Notes: a model not told the origin generated them from the letters alone. 42,500 nt of DNA from Symbiodinium natans (GCA_905221605.1 CAJNDS010002114.1:144132-186631); one strand, 5' to 3'. Positions 1 through 8,981 are shown, counted from the stretch's first letter. Numbers and translations: made by a program.

Positions 1-410
1 AATGGCCCCAGATTGAGGGTTCACTTTAATAACGCACAAAGACGAACAAGCCTCGCTGTGCTAGCATGTTACCTTTTCTGTGCAGAGACTCCCATGCCAT
101 GCAGGGGGCGGAAGAGAAGGGAGGTCGTAGGGATGCTCCTCCCCGGGGGGGAGGGGGGGGGTCGGGGGGAGGAGGGGCCAAAACAAAAAAACACATTCTA
201 CCTCCCCAAAAAAGAGGCAAATAAGTCCCTTCGCAGCAGCCGCCAGATGGGACGATGCTTCTGTCAGAAACTCGTGAGAACCGGGCTTGAGAGACGGGGT
301 CTGACCATGTTTGACAGGTCCGGGCGCGCTGTGGGGGAGGTGTTTCAGGTTTAGGGTTTAGGGTATAGGGTTTAGGGCTTAGTGCATGATGAAGTATATG
401 GCTTATGGTA
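1..410. other. Unassigned start of window
   Basis: Holds a G-rich stretch near 138-175 and the beginning of degenerate TTTAGGG copies at 345-380. The open frames on both strands here are low-complexity readings of G/C runs and show no domain. I see no supportable gene. Confidence 0.5.
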
Positions 411-584
411 CTAGCATCCCCAAAAGGACCGCCAATGTATTATACCAATATGTTTTCGGAGCGGAGCCCTGAATACACTCGCCAAGAACAGCAACATAAA
501 CCCTGTCTCAGATGATCTCAGTATCACAATGTCCTCACTCCTACCCCTGCAGCCCATCAGCCCTACGCTCAAAAACAACACAAC
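411..584 (-). CDS. Candidate terminal exon M23 of methyltransferase-like gene
   Basis: Minus-strand frame of 57 codons that opens right after GCGCAG|GTT at 584 and closes with TAG at 413-411. The product is hydrophobic at its start (VVLFLSVGLMGC) and middle (GFMLLFLASVF), so it could be a membrane tail. The start is in phase 0, matching the phase-0 end of exon M22. No family recognised. It is the only exon in the chain that runs into a stop codon, so it could be the 3' end of the gene. An internal splice before the stop cannot be excluded. Confidence 0.35.
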   Translation of the reverse strand, partial: VVLFLSVGLMGCRGRSEDIVILRSSETGFMLLFLASVFRAPLRKHIGIIHWRSFWGC

Positions 585-755
585 CTGCGCAGGGTTCGAG
601 TCTTTTCGGCTTAGGATTTAGGTCTGAAGCCTGCACACCTGGGTGTAGGGTTTAGGGTTTAGGGTCTAGGGTCTAGGGTTTAGGGTTTAGGGTTTAGGGT
701 TTAGGGTTTAGGGCTAGGACTTAGAGTACGCCCGTATTCCCTTCTTAGGGTTTAC

Positions 756-836
756 CAAGAGGCCTCCACCCCAGTGTTCCTCCGCTGCCGTCGGCGCGGC
801 GGCATCGGGGGAGCCGATCCGGGCCACGTCCTCGGC
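756..836 (-). CDS. Candidate exon M22
   Basis: 81 nt, 27 codons, open on the minus strand after TGGGAG|GCCGAG and ending at CTCTTG|GTAAAC, a good GT donor followed directly by CCCTAAG. An earlier acceptor at 851 would add 14 nt. Reads AEDVARIGSPDAAAP and on to HWGGGLL, an acidic/alanine-rich protein stretch. Phase 0 at both ends agrees with M21 and M23. Flanked by telomere-like DNA on both sides. Function unknown. Confidence 0.4.
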
Positions 837-859
837 CTCCCAGCACACCCCTCTTTAGG

Positions 860-2400
860 GTTGGTTTAGGGTTTAGGGTTTAGGGTTTCGGGTTTAGGGT
901 TTAAGGTTTAGGGTTTAGGGTTTAGGGCTACTAGCCCCCCTAGGTTGCCCCCCTTGAATAACCTTAATGAGGCTCGATTATCCCGAAATCTCTTGTGAGG
1001 TCTGCATTCAGGGTCTACAGGGGATTAGGATTAGCGTTTAGGGTTTAGGGCTTTTGGGTTTAGGGTTTAGGGTGTGGGGTTGGGTTTGGGGTTTGGGGTT
1101 TAAGTCGCGCCGTTGGGCCGGAGGAAAAGCCTCATGAGCTGTCCTAAATGACGGCTAATTTTGCCCCCATAGGGAGCTGATGCAATCAAAGTTGCACTAA
1201 ACGCAAAGGAGGCAAATAAAAATTGCTCCACCAAGAAATGAAGCCTACTGGAGATTCTCAAGGTTTTAGGGCTCAAGGCTTGGGGTTCCGAAGTCCCACA
1301 TACTCGGGAGCCTGACTCGACACCTACATTGGTAGGTACTATATATAGGGTCCTTATTAATCCCTTCCCCCTAATATAAAAGGCCCCCCCCCTGTATAAA
1401 AACCCCCGAAGGGTTTTTTACTATCAGGGGGCGTTCTTATCGTTTGTCCGAGAAACCAGCCCGTCCTTATTGTAGCATGCTGGCTCAGCAGCCAAGCCTG
1501 GGCTTAAGCCTTGTGAGAGGGGTCAGGGTCAGGGTTTACTTAGGTTTAGGGTCGAGGGTTTTAGGGTGTAGGGTTAGGGTTTAGGGTTTACTTTTCAAGC
1601 CCTTCCCCCCCCTAACCCCCCCTAACCCCCCCCCCTCTCTCTGTAGGGGTTTTAATAGGGACAGACACGGGATCGGTATTTGGGGCCGGGGGGATTTTTA
1701 TATTAGGGGGGTATTAATATTAGGGGGAACGGATTACAAGGGAATCCTCTCTTTGGGGACCCCTAACATAGACCCCCAGATAGTAGGATTCCATTAAAAT
1801 GAGGACCCTCATTAGCTACCCCTGATATCGTAAACCCCGGTATAGGGGTCGAAATAATTACCAAGACGCATTCGCTTTTTTGGCCCCTTTCTAAGTATCC
1901 GATAGTAGTCCCCCAAACCTACTCTCAAAATTAGGGTTTAGGGTTTAGGGCTTAGGGTTTAGGATTTAGGGTTTAGGGTTCCCTAAACCCTAAACCCTAA
2001 ACCTAAGTCCTAAACCCTAAACCCTAAACCCTGAACCGGTAGTACCTCAAACCCTTCAGAAGGTCATCAGGCTCAGGGTTCAGGCTTTGCATGGTGCCCT
2101 GCGTCTTCAGGGTTTAGGGTTTGTCCGTAGACAATCTTACATTGCCTGTGTTTGTCTGTGTGACCCTGATTTCCTTTGCCATTGCTAGGATAACCCTAAA
2201 CCCTAAACCCCAAACCCTAAACCCTAAACCCTAAACCCCTCCTGCACCCTGCTTTTTCCCAGAGTCCCCGAGAATGTTCTAAGTCTTGTTCCCGAAGCCC
2301 CTCAAGCCAGAGCCCACCCTAAGGGTTTAGGGTTTAGGGTTTAGCGTTTAGGGTTTAGGTTTTAGGGTTTAGGGTAAGCACCCCTAAACCCCGTAACCCG
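860..2400. repeat. Mixed telomere-repeat tracts with short hairpin elements
   Basis: Degenerate TTTAGGG tracts lie at about 850-930, 1035-1100, 1525-1590, 1925-1980 and 2318-2375. CCCTAAA tracts lie at 1981-2035 and 2192-2240. Between them are remnants with small palindromes, for example AAAAACCCCCGAAGGGTTTTT near 1397-1418, and runs of C. The segment 1841-1860 carries one end of the TATAGGGGTC element family. A possible further minus-strand exon at about 1113-1150 is too short to call. Confidence 0.6.
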
Positions 2401-2423
2401 AAACCGGCCCTAGACCCCTACAC

Positions 2424-2498
2424 CCGCAGCGCACGCCGGAGCCTGCACTTTCGCAGGGGCGCGGGGCGGGGGCGCGACGTCTGGAGTCGGGTCATGGC
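2424..2498 (-). CDS. Candidate exon M21
   Basis: 75 nt, 25 codons on the minus strand, between CTGCAAG|GCCATG and CTGCGG|GTGTAGGG. Very basic product (AMTRLQTSRPRPAPLRKCRL). Phase 0 at both ends fits M20 and M22. The intron after it begins GTGTAGGG, a telomere-like unit. GC-rich sequence is open in several frames, so the frame rests mainly on phase matching. Confidence 0.35.
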
Positions 2499-3017
2499 CT
2501 TGCAGGTTTAGGCGCCTACAGGGGTTTAAGGAGCTTCGTGTGTTGTGCGTAGCGGCTCCTGGGTTTTTAGGACTTGAGGGTTTAAGGGGCTTCGGATACT
2601 TTAGGGCTTCAGGGGCTTGAGGGGTCTTAGGTTTTTAGGGGCTTCGGGTGTTCCATAGGGCCTTAGGGCGCTTGGGGGGGCTGAGGGATGGCTTAGGGTT
2701 TTGGGGGCCTTGACTCTTCACTGCTTAGAAGGATGTTGCGTGCATCGTCATGATGTATGTCGCGTTGAGGAGAGCCATCAGGTGCTCTTTGGCACCCGCC
2801 TTGTAGAGCTCGCGCTCTTGAAGCACCAGGCCCGGCTATGCAGCCGTGGATGTGTACCTCTGCTCTCTTCGCTGGCCATTCTGTCTGATACACCTATCAT
2901 CTCGATTGAAGACACTCAATTTTTTTGGTGTGGCCAAGGCGATCATGTATACTCATTCGTGTAGTACACGTCGAATCCCTCAGATCCTGGAGACGTCAAG
3001 CACTCGCCACAGGGTAG

Positions 3018-3191
3018 ATCGTTGAGAGGACAGGCTCAACGTACCTCTCTGGAGCTGTCCAGCGCCAAAGGGACACCAAGAATGTCTACTTTGCTCACTG
3101 TTGTCTGCTTAAGAGCTCAGCAGCTGAAGAGCAGCTGAAAGGAGGCGTCCGCGTCACGTCAAAGGAAGAGCCCCCGGTGCAGGCCGGAGAG
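3018..3191 (+). CDS. Candidate plus-strand exon in an intron
   Basis: 58 codons open on the plus strand from GGTAG|ATCGTT to GGAGAG|GTCGCG; a stop precedes and another follows at about 3220. Reads QRQRDTKNVYFAHCCLLKSS then charged EEQLKGG and KEEPPVQAG, more protein-like than the competing minus frames. It lies opposite to the transcription of nearly all other exons, inside the intron between M20 and M21, together with an open plus frame at 2701-2964 of unknown value. It could be a nested gene, a gene fragment or chance. Confidence 0.3.
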
Positions 3192-3620
3192 GTCGCGGGC
3201 CCAGGATGTTCGGGGTAGTGCGGTAGGGGTTTACGGGTTCAGGGTGCTTGGGCTTTCGGGTCTTGGGGGTTTAAGGCTTTAGGGTTTGGGGTTCAGGGCT
3301 CAGCGTTGAGGCATTTAGGAGTATAGGGGTGGTCTGGGCAAGGATTATCCACCTCTCTTTCTCGGTTTGCCTTTCACCTATCCAAGTTTAGGGTTTAGGG
3401 CTGAGGGGCTTAGGGTTCTAGTAGAACTGGAATCAAGCTTCTCCAAAGTGGCACCGGGCTTATTGGCCCACTTCTACAATAACCAAGGAGGAAAAACGGG
3501 TTAACGGCATTATTCGTACAATGTAAGAAACCCCCCAACAATTGAAGTAACGTTGATTTATTACCCTAAACCCTAAACCCTAAACGAAACCCAAAACCCT
3601 AAACCCTAAACCCTAAAGGC

Positions 3621-3678
3621 CAAGTAAGCACGTGGTTTGAAACTTGGCGAGAGCGCCACTGCTCTGGACAGGCCCTCG
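3621..3678 (-). CDS. Candidate exon M20
   Basis: 58 nt on the minus strand from CTGGAG|CGAGGG to TACTTG|GCCTTTAGGG (GC donor made with the telomere-like repeat). One base plus 19 codons: EGLSRAVALSPSFKPRAYL. The one-base start completes the CG left by M19, and the end is in phase 0. CCCTAAA on the left and TTTAGGG on the right give the usual flanking arrangement. No family recognised. Confidence 0.45.
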
Positions 3679-3691
3679 CTCCAGCGGTTCA

Positions 3692-3900
3692 CGGGTTTAG
3701 GGTTTAGGGTTTAGGGCTTAGGGTTTAGGGTTTAGGGTGTGTTAAGGATTTGGGGCTTAGGGTTTAGGCTTTGTTCAGGGTGTGTGAAGGATTTGGGGCT
3801 TAGGGTTTAGGGTTTGTTTAGGGTGTGTTAAGGATTTGGGGCTTAGGGTTTAGGGTGTGTTCAGAATTTGGGGCTTAGGGTTGAGGGCTTAGGGGTTGAG
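3692..3900 (+). repeat. Telomere-like higher-order repeat
   Basis: TTTAGGG copies interleaved with a unit of about 45-50 bp containing GTGT(T/G)AAGGATTTGGGGCTTAGGG, repeated three to four times. This shows secondary tandem duplication of a mutated telomere tract. Confidence 0.6.
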
Positions 3901-4158
3901 GGCTAGGATTTCGGGTCCTCATCCCAAAACCCTTAAGGTAGAGCGTTTTCCTGAAACATGTATTTCCAATTGAGGGGCATTGGGATCTCTGGGCTTATGA
4001 ACCACTCCAAACCCTGAACCCCCCAAACCCCCAAAAACCGGGACGAAGGACCCCCCCTCTGCCCCCACACTGCCCCGAAAGGCCTACACCCTAAACCCTA
4101 AACCCGAACCCGAAACCCCCACACTGCCCCGAGAGGCCTAGATTCGGGAGGTGGTCAC

Positions 4159-4186
4159 CGACCCAGTGCCTCGTCGAAAAGGGCTT
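4159..4186 (-). CDS. Candidate 28-nt microexon M19
   Basis: Minus-strand island between CCAATAG|AAGCCC and GGGTCG|GTGACC. Two bases plus eight codons plus two bases: EALFDEALGR when joined to the G of M18 and the first base of M20. Both junction phases fit. At this length the call depends on phase and splice dinucleotides alone. Confidence 0.3.
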
Positions 4187-4240
4187 CTATTGGGATGTTA
4201 GGGTTTTGGATGTTTGGTTTGTAGGGTTTAGCGCTTCGGG

Positions 4241-4330
4241 TTGGGATGTTCAACAGTCCTTAACAGGGATTGTAATAGGGGGTACTAGAATCCCCATGAA
4301 GGACTGTTAGTATAAGGGGGAACATCCCAA
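4241..4330. mobile_element. 90-bp MITE-like element, family A (complete copy)
   Basis: Perfect terminal inverted repeats TTGGGATGTT / AACATCCCAA. Inside, a second inverted pair, AACAGTCCTT / AAGGACTGTT, so the whole element can fold into one hairpin. Related partial copies lie at 8540-8600, 17632-17694 and 40703-40757. No coding capacity; a non-autonomous DNA element or foldback repeat is the likely nature. Confidence 0.65.
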
Positions 4331-4423
4331 GTTTTTAGAGGCTTTGTTTAGGGTTTAAGGCTTAGGGCCGAGGGCGTAGGGCTTGGGACCCAGTGATGTG
4401 GCGGAGGACCAGACGGAGGCTCG

Positions 4424-4600
4424 GGCTTAGGGTTTAGGGTTTAGGGCTTAGGGCTTAGGGCTTAGGGTTTAGGGTTTAGGGTTTAGGGTTTAGGGTTTAG
4501 GGTTTAGGGCTTAGGGTTTCGGGTTTAGGGTTTAGAGTTTAGGGTTTAGGGTTTAGGATTCAGGGTGTTCGGTTTAGGGTTTAGAGGTTAGGGGTCTTGA
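4424..4600 (+). repeat. TTTAGGG tract
   Basis: About 20 contiguous TTTAGGG/CTTAGGG units with scattered substitutions (CTTAGGG, TTTCGGG, TTTAGAG). Interstitial. Confidence 0.8.
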
Positions 4601-4984
4601 GGGCTCTTGAACGCTAATCATAAACCTTCGAGCCCCTGAGGTCCCATAAGAGACATTATACCGAGAGATTGCGGTCCCACGAACGGCACAGCAGCTGCCC
4701 AGCACTAAGACCCAAAACCCGCAACCGAAAACCCTAACAACCCCAAAGGCTCAAACCCCAACCCCACCCCCACCCAAAAATAACACACACACACAAAGAA
4801 AAAAAGCCAACAATCAACACCGCAGAACACCCAAAATGCTACACACTAAACCATAAACCCTAAACCATAAAGCCTAAGCCGTAAGCCCTAAACCCTAAAC
4901 TCCAACTTCTGAAATCTAACTTCCCAACCCTAAGACCGCTAAGTCCGAAAACTCCAAATCCTGAAGACCGAAAGTCCCAAACCT

Positions 4985-5300
4985 GCCAGTGTTTAGGGTT
5001 TAGGGTTTAGGGTTTAGGGTTTAGGGTTTAGGGTTTAGGGTTTAGGGCTTAGGGCTTTGCGGTTTAGGGTCCCAAGAACCGTAAGCCCCAAACCCTAAAT
5101 AAAGGAAAACAACAAAAAAACCGAAGACCCCTCGCCTCTTCAGCAACCTCGCGTATGGGTACCCATATAAACGCTAGACCCTGAACCCTGAACCCTGAAC
5201 CCTGAACCCTAAACCCTAAACCCTAAACCCTAAACCCTAAATCCTAAACCCTAAACCCTAAACCCCAAACCCTAAACCCTAAACCCCAAACCCTAAAGCC
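4985..5300. repeat. Opposed telomeric tracts
   Basis: TTTAGGG tract at 4988-5060 and CCCTAAA tract at 5170-5297 (with CCCTGAA and CCCCAAA variants), separated by about 110 bp of A/C-rich sequence. No exon seen between them. Upstream at 4620-4985 only short degenerate CCCTAAA-like and A-rich sequence is present. Confidence 0.7.
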
Positions 5301-5441
5301 CTGGTGTTCCATCTTCAAGCCGGGCCTCGACCACCCTTACGGTTTAGGGTTTAGGGTGTGGGCTTCAGGGTTTAGGGTTCAGGGTTTAGGGTTTAATGTT
5401 TTGAACTCGGGTTTAGGGTGTAGGGGTTTAGGGGTTTAGGC

Positions 5442-5473
5442 CCGGAGCTTCCGCGAAGAGAGTGCCATAACCA
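5442..5473 (-). CDS. Candidate exon M18
   Basis: 32 nt on the minus strand from ATACCAG|TGGTTATGG to CTCCGG|GCCTAAACC (GC donor formed with a CCTAAACC unit). Reads GYGTLFAEAP. One-base start completes the CG left by M17; one base is left for M19. Confidence 0.35.
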
Positions 5474-5547
5474 CTGGTATCTTTGGTTGAACCCTAAGCC
5501 CTAAACCCTAAACCCGAAACCCGAAACCCTAAACCCTACCCCTAAGC

Positions 5548-5619
5548 CGTCGGTAAAATCCAACAAGGTCTCCTGGCTCCATACCCAAAAGTTCTCGAGC
5601 AGGCCGAGTGCGAGAGGCA
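5548..5619 (-). CDS. Candidate exon M17
   Basis: 72 nt on the minus strand from ACCCAG|TGCCTC to CGACG|GCTTAGGGG (GC donor). Reads SASRTRPARELLGMEPGDLV then GFYRR. The ELL..(E/K)PGDLV..(Y/W)R pattern recalls the C-terminal part of retroelement integrases, but the stretch is too short to assign. Left flank is CCCTAAA-like, right flank TTTAGGG. Phases match M16 and M18. Confidence 0.5.
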
Positions 5620-5621
5620 CT

Positions 5622-5745
5622 GGGTTTAGGGTTTAGGGTTTAGGGTTTAGGGTTTAGGGTTTGGGGTTTAGGGTTTAGGGTTTAGGGTTTAGGGTTTAGG
5701 GTTTAGGGTTTAGGGTTTAGGGTTTAGGGTTTAATGTGTAGGGTT
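5622..5745 (+). repeat. TTTAGGG tract
   Basis: About 17 nearly perfect TTTAGGG units immediately upstream (in coding sense) of exon M17. They make up the 3' part of its upstream intron, which on the coding strand reads CCCTAAA and ends in ACCCAG. Confidence 0.85.
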
Positions 5746-5843
5746 AGGGTTTAGGTTCATCTGGTTCTGAGCCGAGGCTTGCATCATTAACTGGATCGCC
5801 GCGTGACGAAGGCGATCACAATCATGCTCCGACACTTCTTCGC

Positions 5844-5884
5844 CTGATTCGTGTAACAAGTTCAAAAACAGCTTCCGGAAAGGC
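5844..5884 (-). CDS. Candidate exon M16
   Basis: 41 nt on the minus strand, TTGTTCAG|GCCTTTCC to ACGAATCAG|GCGAAG (GC donor). Reads AFPEAVFELVTRI. Phase 0 start and two-base end fit M15 and M17. Its 3' edge (CACGAATCAG followed by GC and AAGAAG) is the same as that of M15, 87 bp away; see findings. Confidence 0.45.
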
Positions 5885-5930
5885 CTGAACAAAGGACTTA
5901 TGCCTTACACGTGGCCACGCCCTTCTTGGC

Positions 5931-6056
5931 CTGATTCGTGTTAAAGTCGCGAAAGCAAAGAAGGAGAGCGGCCAAAGACGGCTCTGCGTCTCGAAGCAGC
6001 TGACGAAGATGAAAAACGGAAATCCACCTCACGTTGTGGCATATCCTTGCCTCATC
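5931..6056 (-). CDS. Candidate exon M15
   Basis: 126 nt, 42 codons open on the minus strand from CGGCTAG|GATGAGG to AATCAG|GCCAAG (GC donor). Reads WISVFHLRQLLRDAEPSLAA followed by LLLCFRDFN. Helical, leucine-rich; I do not recognise the family with confidence. The frame remains open to a TAA 30 nt beyond the proposed donor. No telomere repeat touches its 3' end, unlike most exons here. Confidence 0.55.
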
Positions 6057-6132
6057 CTAGCCGATCCAGAGTCCCTAATCGCTAAACCCTAAACCCTAAA
6101 CCCTAAAACCCCCTAAACCCTAAAACCTAAAC

Positions 6133-6228
6133 GCCCCAACCATGGCCAGATCTGCCGCCAGGATGCGCCATGCTGTGGCCCGCCTCGCTCAGCGCCTGAA
6201 GCGCGGGGCCCACCTTGAGGAAGGACAC
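6133..6228 (-). CDS. Candidate exon M14
   Basis: 96 nt on the minus strand from AGCTGAG|GTGTCC. The in-phase donor is GGGGC|GTTTAGG at 6132; an alternative GT at 6140 would leave one extra base. Reads VSFLKVGPALQALSEAGHSM then AHPGGRSGHG. The plus strand is also open here (MARSAARMRHAVARLAQRLK), but the minus reading fits M13 (phase 0). Its acceptor edge is the seed of the 38-bp minisatellite that follows at 6223-6500. Confidence 0.5.
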
Positions 6229-6500
6229 CTCAGCTAATTAAGGATCTCGGGTTGAGGTGCTTAGGGACACCTCAGCTAAGGGTTTCAGGTTTAGGTGCTT
6301 AGGTAGACCTGAGCAAAGGGTGTCGGGTTGCGGTGCTTAGGGACACCTCAGCTAAGGGTTTCGGGTTTAGGTGCTTAGGTACACCTCAGCTAAGGGCTTC
6401 GGGTTTGGGTGCTCGGGGACACCTCAGCCAAGGGTTTCGGGCTTAATTAGGTGAATAGGGACACCTCAGCTAAGGATTTCGGGTTGTGGTGCTTGGGTGC
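6223..6500. repeat. 38-42 bp minisatellite containing a splice-acceptor copy
   Basis: Seven units starting at about 6225, 6267, 6305, 6343, 6381, 6419 and 6461. Each carries (G)ACACCTCAGCTAAGGGTTTC followed by GGGTTTAGGTGCTTAGG. On the minus strand each unit contains CTTAGCTGAG|GTGTCC, the exact 3' splice junction of exon M14, fused to a telomere-like CCTAAACCC. Confidence 0.8.
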
Positions 6501-6560
6501 TTAGGGGTTTTAGGGTTGAGGGCACCGAGTTGAAAGTGCAGGGCTGCTTAGGACTTATGA

Positions 6561-6599
6561 GGGGAGGGGGGGGGGGGGGGGGGGGGGGGGGAGGGGGGG
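6561..6599 (+). repeat. Poly-G run
   Basis: A 26-base uninterrupted G run (6566-6591) with G4 and G7 blocks beside it, between the minisatellite and a TTTAGGG tract (6617-6660). Assembly length is likely inexact. Confidence 0.7.
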
Positions 6600-6834
6600 T
6601 AGGTGGATGGCTTAAATAGGGTTTAGGGTTTAGGGTTTAGGGTTTAGGGTTTAGGGTTTACATCAAGAGGCGGGCTACAACATAGCCTACTATCATTGCT
6701 GGGTCGGCCTTTATAATCCCGTTGAAACATGTTAGCAATGGGGTGTTCTGACAAAAAACCCCAAGGAAAACAGCTAAAATGTCCCAAAGGCCAAGCTAGA
6801 TTGTATCCTGCTGGTCACCCTACATAGAGATACA

Positions 6835-6937
6835 TGGGTGGTTGTCAAAACTATGGTCCCTTTTTGGGCACCCTAAAAATTAGGTGCCGAAGTACAATAG
6901 GGATCCAAAAAGGGACCATAATCTTGACAACCACCCA
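6835..6937. mobile_element. Foldback element with 33-bp arms
   Basis: Arms 6835-6867 and 6905-6937 are inverted copies with two mismatches (TGGGTGGTTGTCAAAACTAT against its complement), around a 37-bp loop containing GGGCACCCTAAAAATTAGGTGCC. The open frame 6834-7019 simply crosses it. MITE or foldback repeat. Confidence 0.65.
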
Positions 6938-7039
6938 CAAAGATGTACCCACGCTTAGCATCTGCAGGGTTAGAGTGACCCGTGTCGTACCTGGAGATGA
7001 CCTGGTTTGGGATACTTGAACTTTAAAGTGGATACGAGG

Positions 7040-7190
7040 CCCTAAACCCCTAAACCAGAAACCCGAAACCCTAAACCCGAAACCCTAAACCCTAAACCCT
7101 ATACCCTAAACCCTAAACCCTAAACCCTGAACCCTAAACCCTAAACCCTAGACACTAAACCCTAAACCCTAAACCCTAAACCGGAACCCT
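7040..7190 (-). repeat. CCCTAAA tract
   Basis: About 20 CCCTAAA/CCCGAAA units; on the coding (minus) strand it is the TTTAGGG start of the intron after exon M13. Confidence 0.8.
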
Positions 7191-7192
7191 AC

Positions 7193-7260
7193 AGGTATGG
7201 CAGCTGAATCTGACCACGGCGCAGCCTCCATCATCACCGGGGAGTGCATGATCTCAATGC
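7193..7260 (-). CDS. Candidate exon M13
   Basis: 68 nt on the minus strand from CTTCCAG|GCATTG to ATACCT|GTAGGG. Reads IEIMHSPVMMEAAPWSDSAA then IP. Two-base start completes the single base of M12; ends in phase 0. CCCTAAA on the left and TTTAGGG on the right. The plus strand is open too (ACAG|GTATGG...), but phase and context favour minus. Confidence 0.5.
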
Positions 7261-7595
7261 CTGGAAGGCTGGCGGTTGAGGGTTTAGGGTTTAGGGTTTC
7301 GGGTTTCGGGTTTAGGGTTTAGGGTTTAGGGTTGAGGGTTTAGGGTTTAGGGTTTGGGGTTTAGGGTTTAGGGCACCAGGGACGTTTTTTTAATGTTTAG
7401 GTTTTGCGGGATTGGGGTCTTGGGACTTCAAGGGTTCATGGGCTTTAGGAGTATAGGGTTTATGGGTTTTTTGGGTTTAGGGTTTAGGGTTTATGGGTTT
7501 AGGGGTTTGGGGGATGTGATCTAGGGTTTTAGGATTTAGGGTTTACGGCTTAGAATTCTACTGAACTTGGGGCCCTACGACAATGTTAACTTTCG

Positions 7596-7682
7596 CTGTC
7601 TCTTAGGAATGATGGTACCAAAAAAATCTTTATAGTGCCCAAAAACTCAAAAAAACATTCGCGAATATCCCTAAGATTCGGG
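7596..7682. mobile_element. Short dispersed element, family F
   Basis: Begins GCTGTCTCTTAGGAATGAT and ends AATATCCCTAAGATTC, giving imperfect inverted ends (TCTTAGGAAT / TCTTAGGGAT). A diverged copy at 19957-20023 supplies the stop codon of the ankyrin gene. No coding capacity. Confidence 0.5.
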
Positions 7683-8059
7683 GTTTGGGGCTTTGGGTTT
7701 CGGAGTGAAGCCAAGGGCGGCTCGGGAATTTTAACCCCCCCCATTTGCGGAGATTGGTTTGAGAATTGTAAGTGCCTTGTTGCGGGGTCTTAGGGGCTGA
7801 ATACCCTAGCCCAGAAAAGGATAACCTTTTATATATATATATATATATAGCAGGAATTATGTCCAAAAAGGTTAAAAGTTACCTACCCAGTCTACGTTAT
7901 GGAGATGCGATTATGATTGGGGTATAAGGGGGGACACGCTTCTTTGGAACCTCTCAATAGGGAACTGTGGCCCAACATTCTAGGTCTCTTTGCATGTTAA
8001 GTGTACAGGCCTTGCAAGTCCTGCTCCTCTGCCCCAAGCCCTAAACCCCAAACCTCCAA

Positions 8060-8166
8060 TATAGGGGTCTGAATAATTAGAACAGCGCTTTTTGAGGGTG
8101 ATCATACTATACCTATAAAGGGACCCTAAGGGCATACTTCTATTAGTAACTCTTCCGACCCCTATA
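8060..8166. mobile_element. 107-bp MITE-like element, family B
   Basis: Inverted ends TATAGGGGTC / GACCCCTATA, continued by GAATAATTAG and its partner CTATTAGTAACTCTTC. Related ends occur at 1841 (TATAGGGGTCGAAATAATTA), 32672-32745 and 27998-28230. No coding capacity; the overlapping minus-strand open frame is incidental. The interval 8200-8290 next to it is open on the minus strand (possible exon, not called because its phase does not fit). Confidence 0.55.
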
Positions 8167-8539
8167 CTACGCATGTTTATCTTGACAAGGCTCCATGCTG
8201 GACCACCGCGTCGTGAACCATTCTCAGTTGTTGCGGCCGGCGCGATCTCCTTGCACCTCTGCGCCGCGTGGCGCGTGATGGAATTCTGGGGTTTGAAATC
8301 TTAGGGTTCAGGGTCACCAGAAACCCCTACACCCTAAACCCTAAGCCCTACGCCGTAAACCCTAAACCCTAAACCGTAAAGCCTAAAGCCTTAACTCCCG
8401 AACGAAACCTTCTCTTCACCGTGCCGTGCTGCATGATCGAGGCACATACCTCATGGAACCCTGGGCCCTGAGTATGACCCCTTGCCCTTGTTTATAAGGA
8501 TCCGAAGCATGGGCCCTTGTTCTATACAGTGTTTATAAG

Positions 8540-8600
8540 TTGTAACAGGGGGTACTGTAATCGCTATTGAGGACTGCTAGTATAAGGGGGAGCATCCCAA
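8540..8600. mobile_element. Family A MITE, right part
   Basis: Matches 4270-4330: GGGGGTACTGTAATC, GAGGACTGCTAGTATAAGG and GCATCCCAA. The left end has diverged. Confidence 0.55.
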
Positions 8601-8638
8601 TATACAATAAGGGCCATCCTAACCAGGGACGCAAATTA

Positions 8639-8753
8639 CTTACTGTTGGCTAGCAGGGAATGAGGGAAGGAGGTACCCCATCATCCCTTAAAGGGTATAT
8701 ATAGGGGGACATAGGGTACCTCAGTCCCTCATCCCCTACTAACCCACAGTAAG
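8639..8753. mobile_element. 115-bp foldback element
   Basis: Long imperfect inverted arms, CTTACTGTTGGCTAGCAGGG (8639-) against the complement of CCCCTACTAACCCACAGTAAG (-8753), extending inward through GAGGTACCC / GGGTACCTC. Coding potential is incidental. Confidence 0.6.
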
Positions 8754-8877
8754 ATTCAGGATGCTTGGAAACCCTCGAGCCCCAAGAGCAATTCCTAGCA
8801 ATTTGGTCCGCCCCCTGGCTTTGTTCAAAGGGGGTAAAGGGAACCCAACCCCTGGAGAAACAGGGGAACAAGGGTCC

Positions 8878-8980
8878 CTAAACCCTAAACCCTAAACCCT
8901 AAACCCCAAACCCCAAACCCTAAACCCTAAACCCCCAACCCCAAACCCTAAACCCTAAACCTTAAACCCTAAACCTTAAA
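8878..8980 (-). repeat. CCCTAAA tract
   Basis: About 14 CCCTAAA/CCCCAAA units. In coding sense this is the 5' part of the intron after exon M12 (GTTTAAGGTTTAGGG). Confidence 0.75.
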
Positions 8981-8981
8981 C

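Noticed and set aside
585-620. tRNA-like T-loop GGGTTCGAGTC
   Set aside because: No acceptor, D or anticodon stem can be formed around it.
1395-1420. Rho-independent-type terminator hairpin
   Set aside because: A short palindrome with a T run, but prokaryotic terminators make no sense in this eukaryotic context; more likely a MITE remnant.
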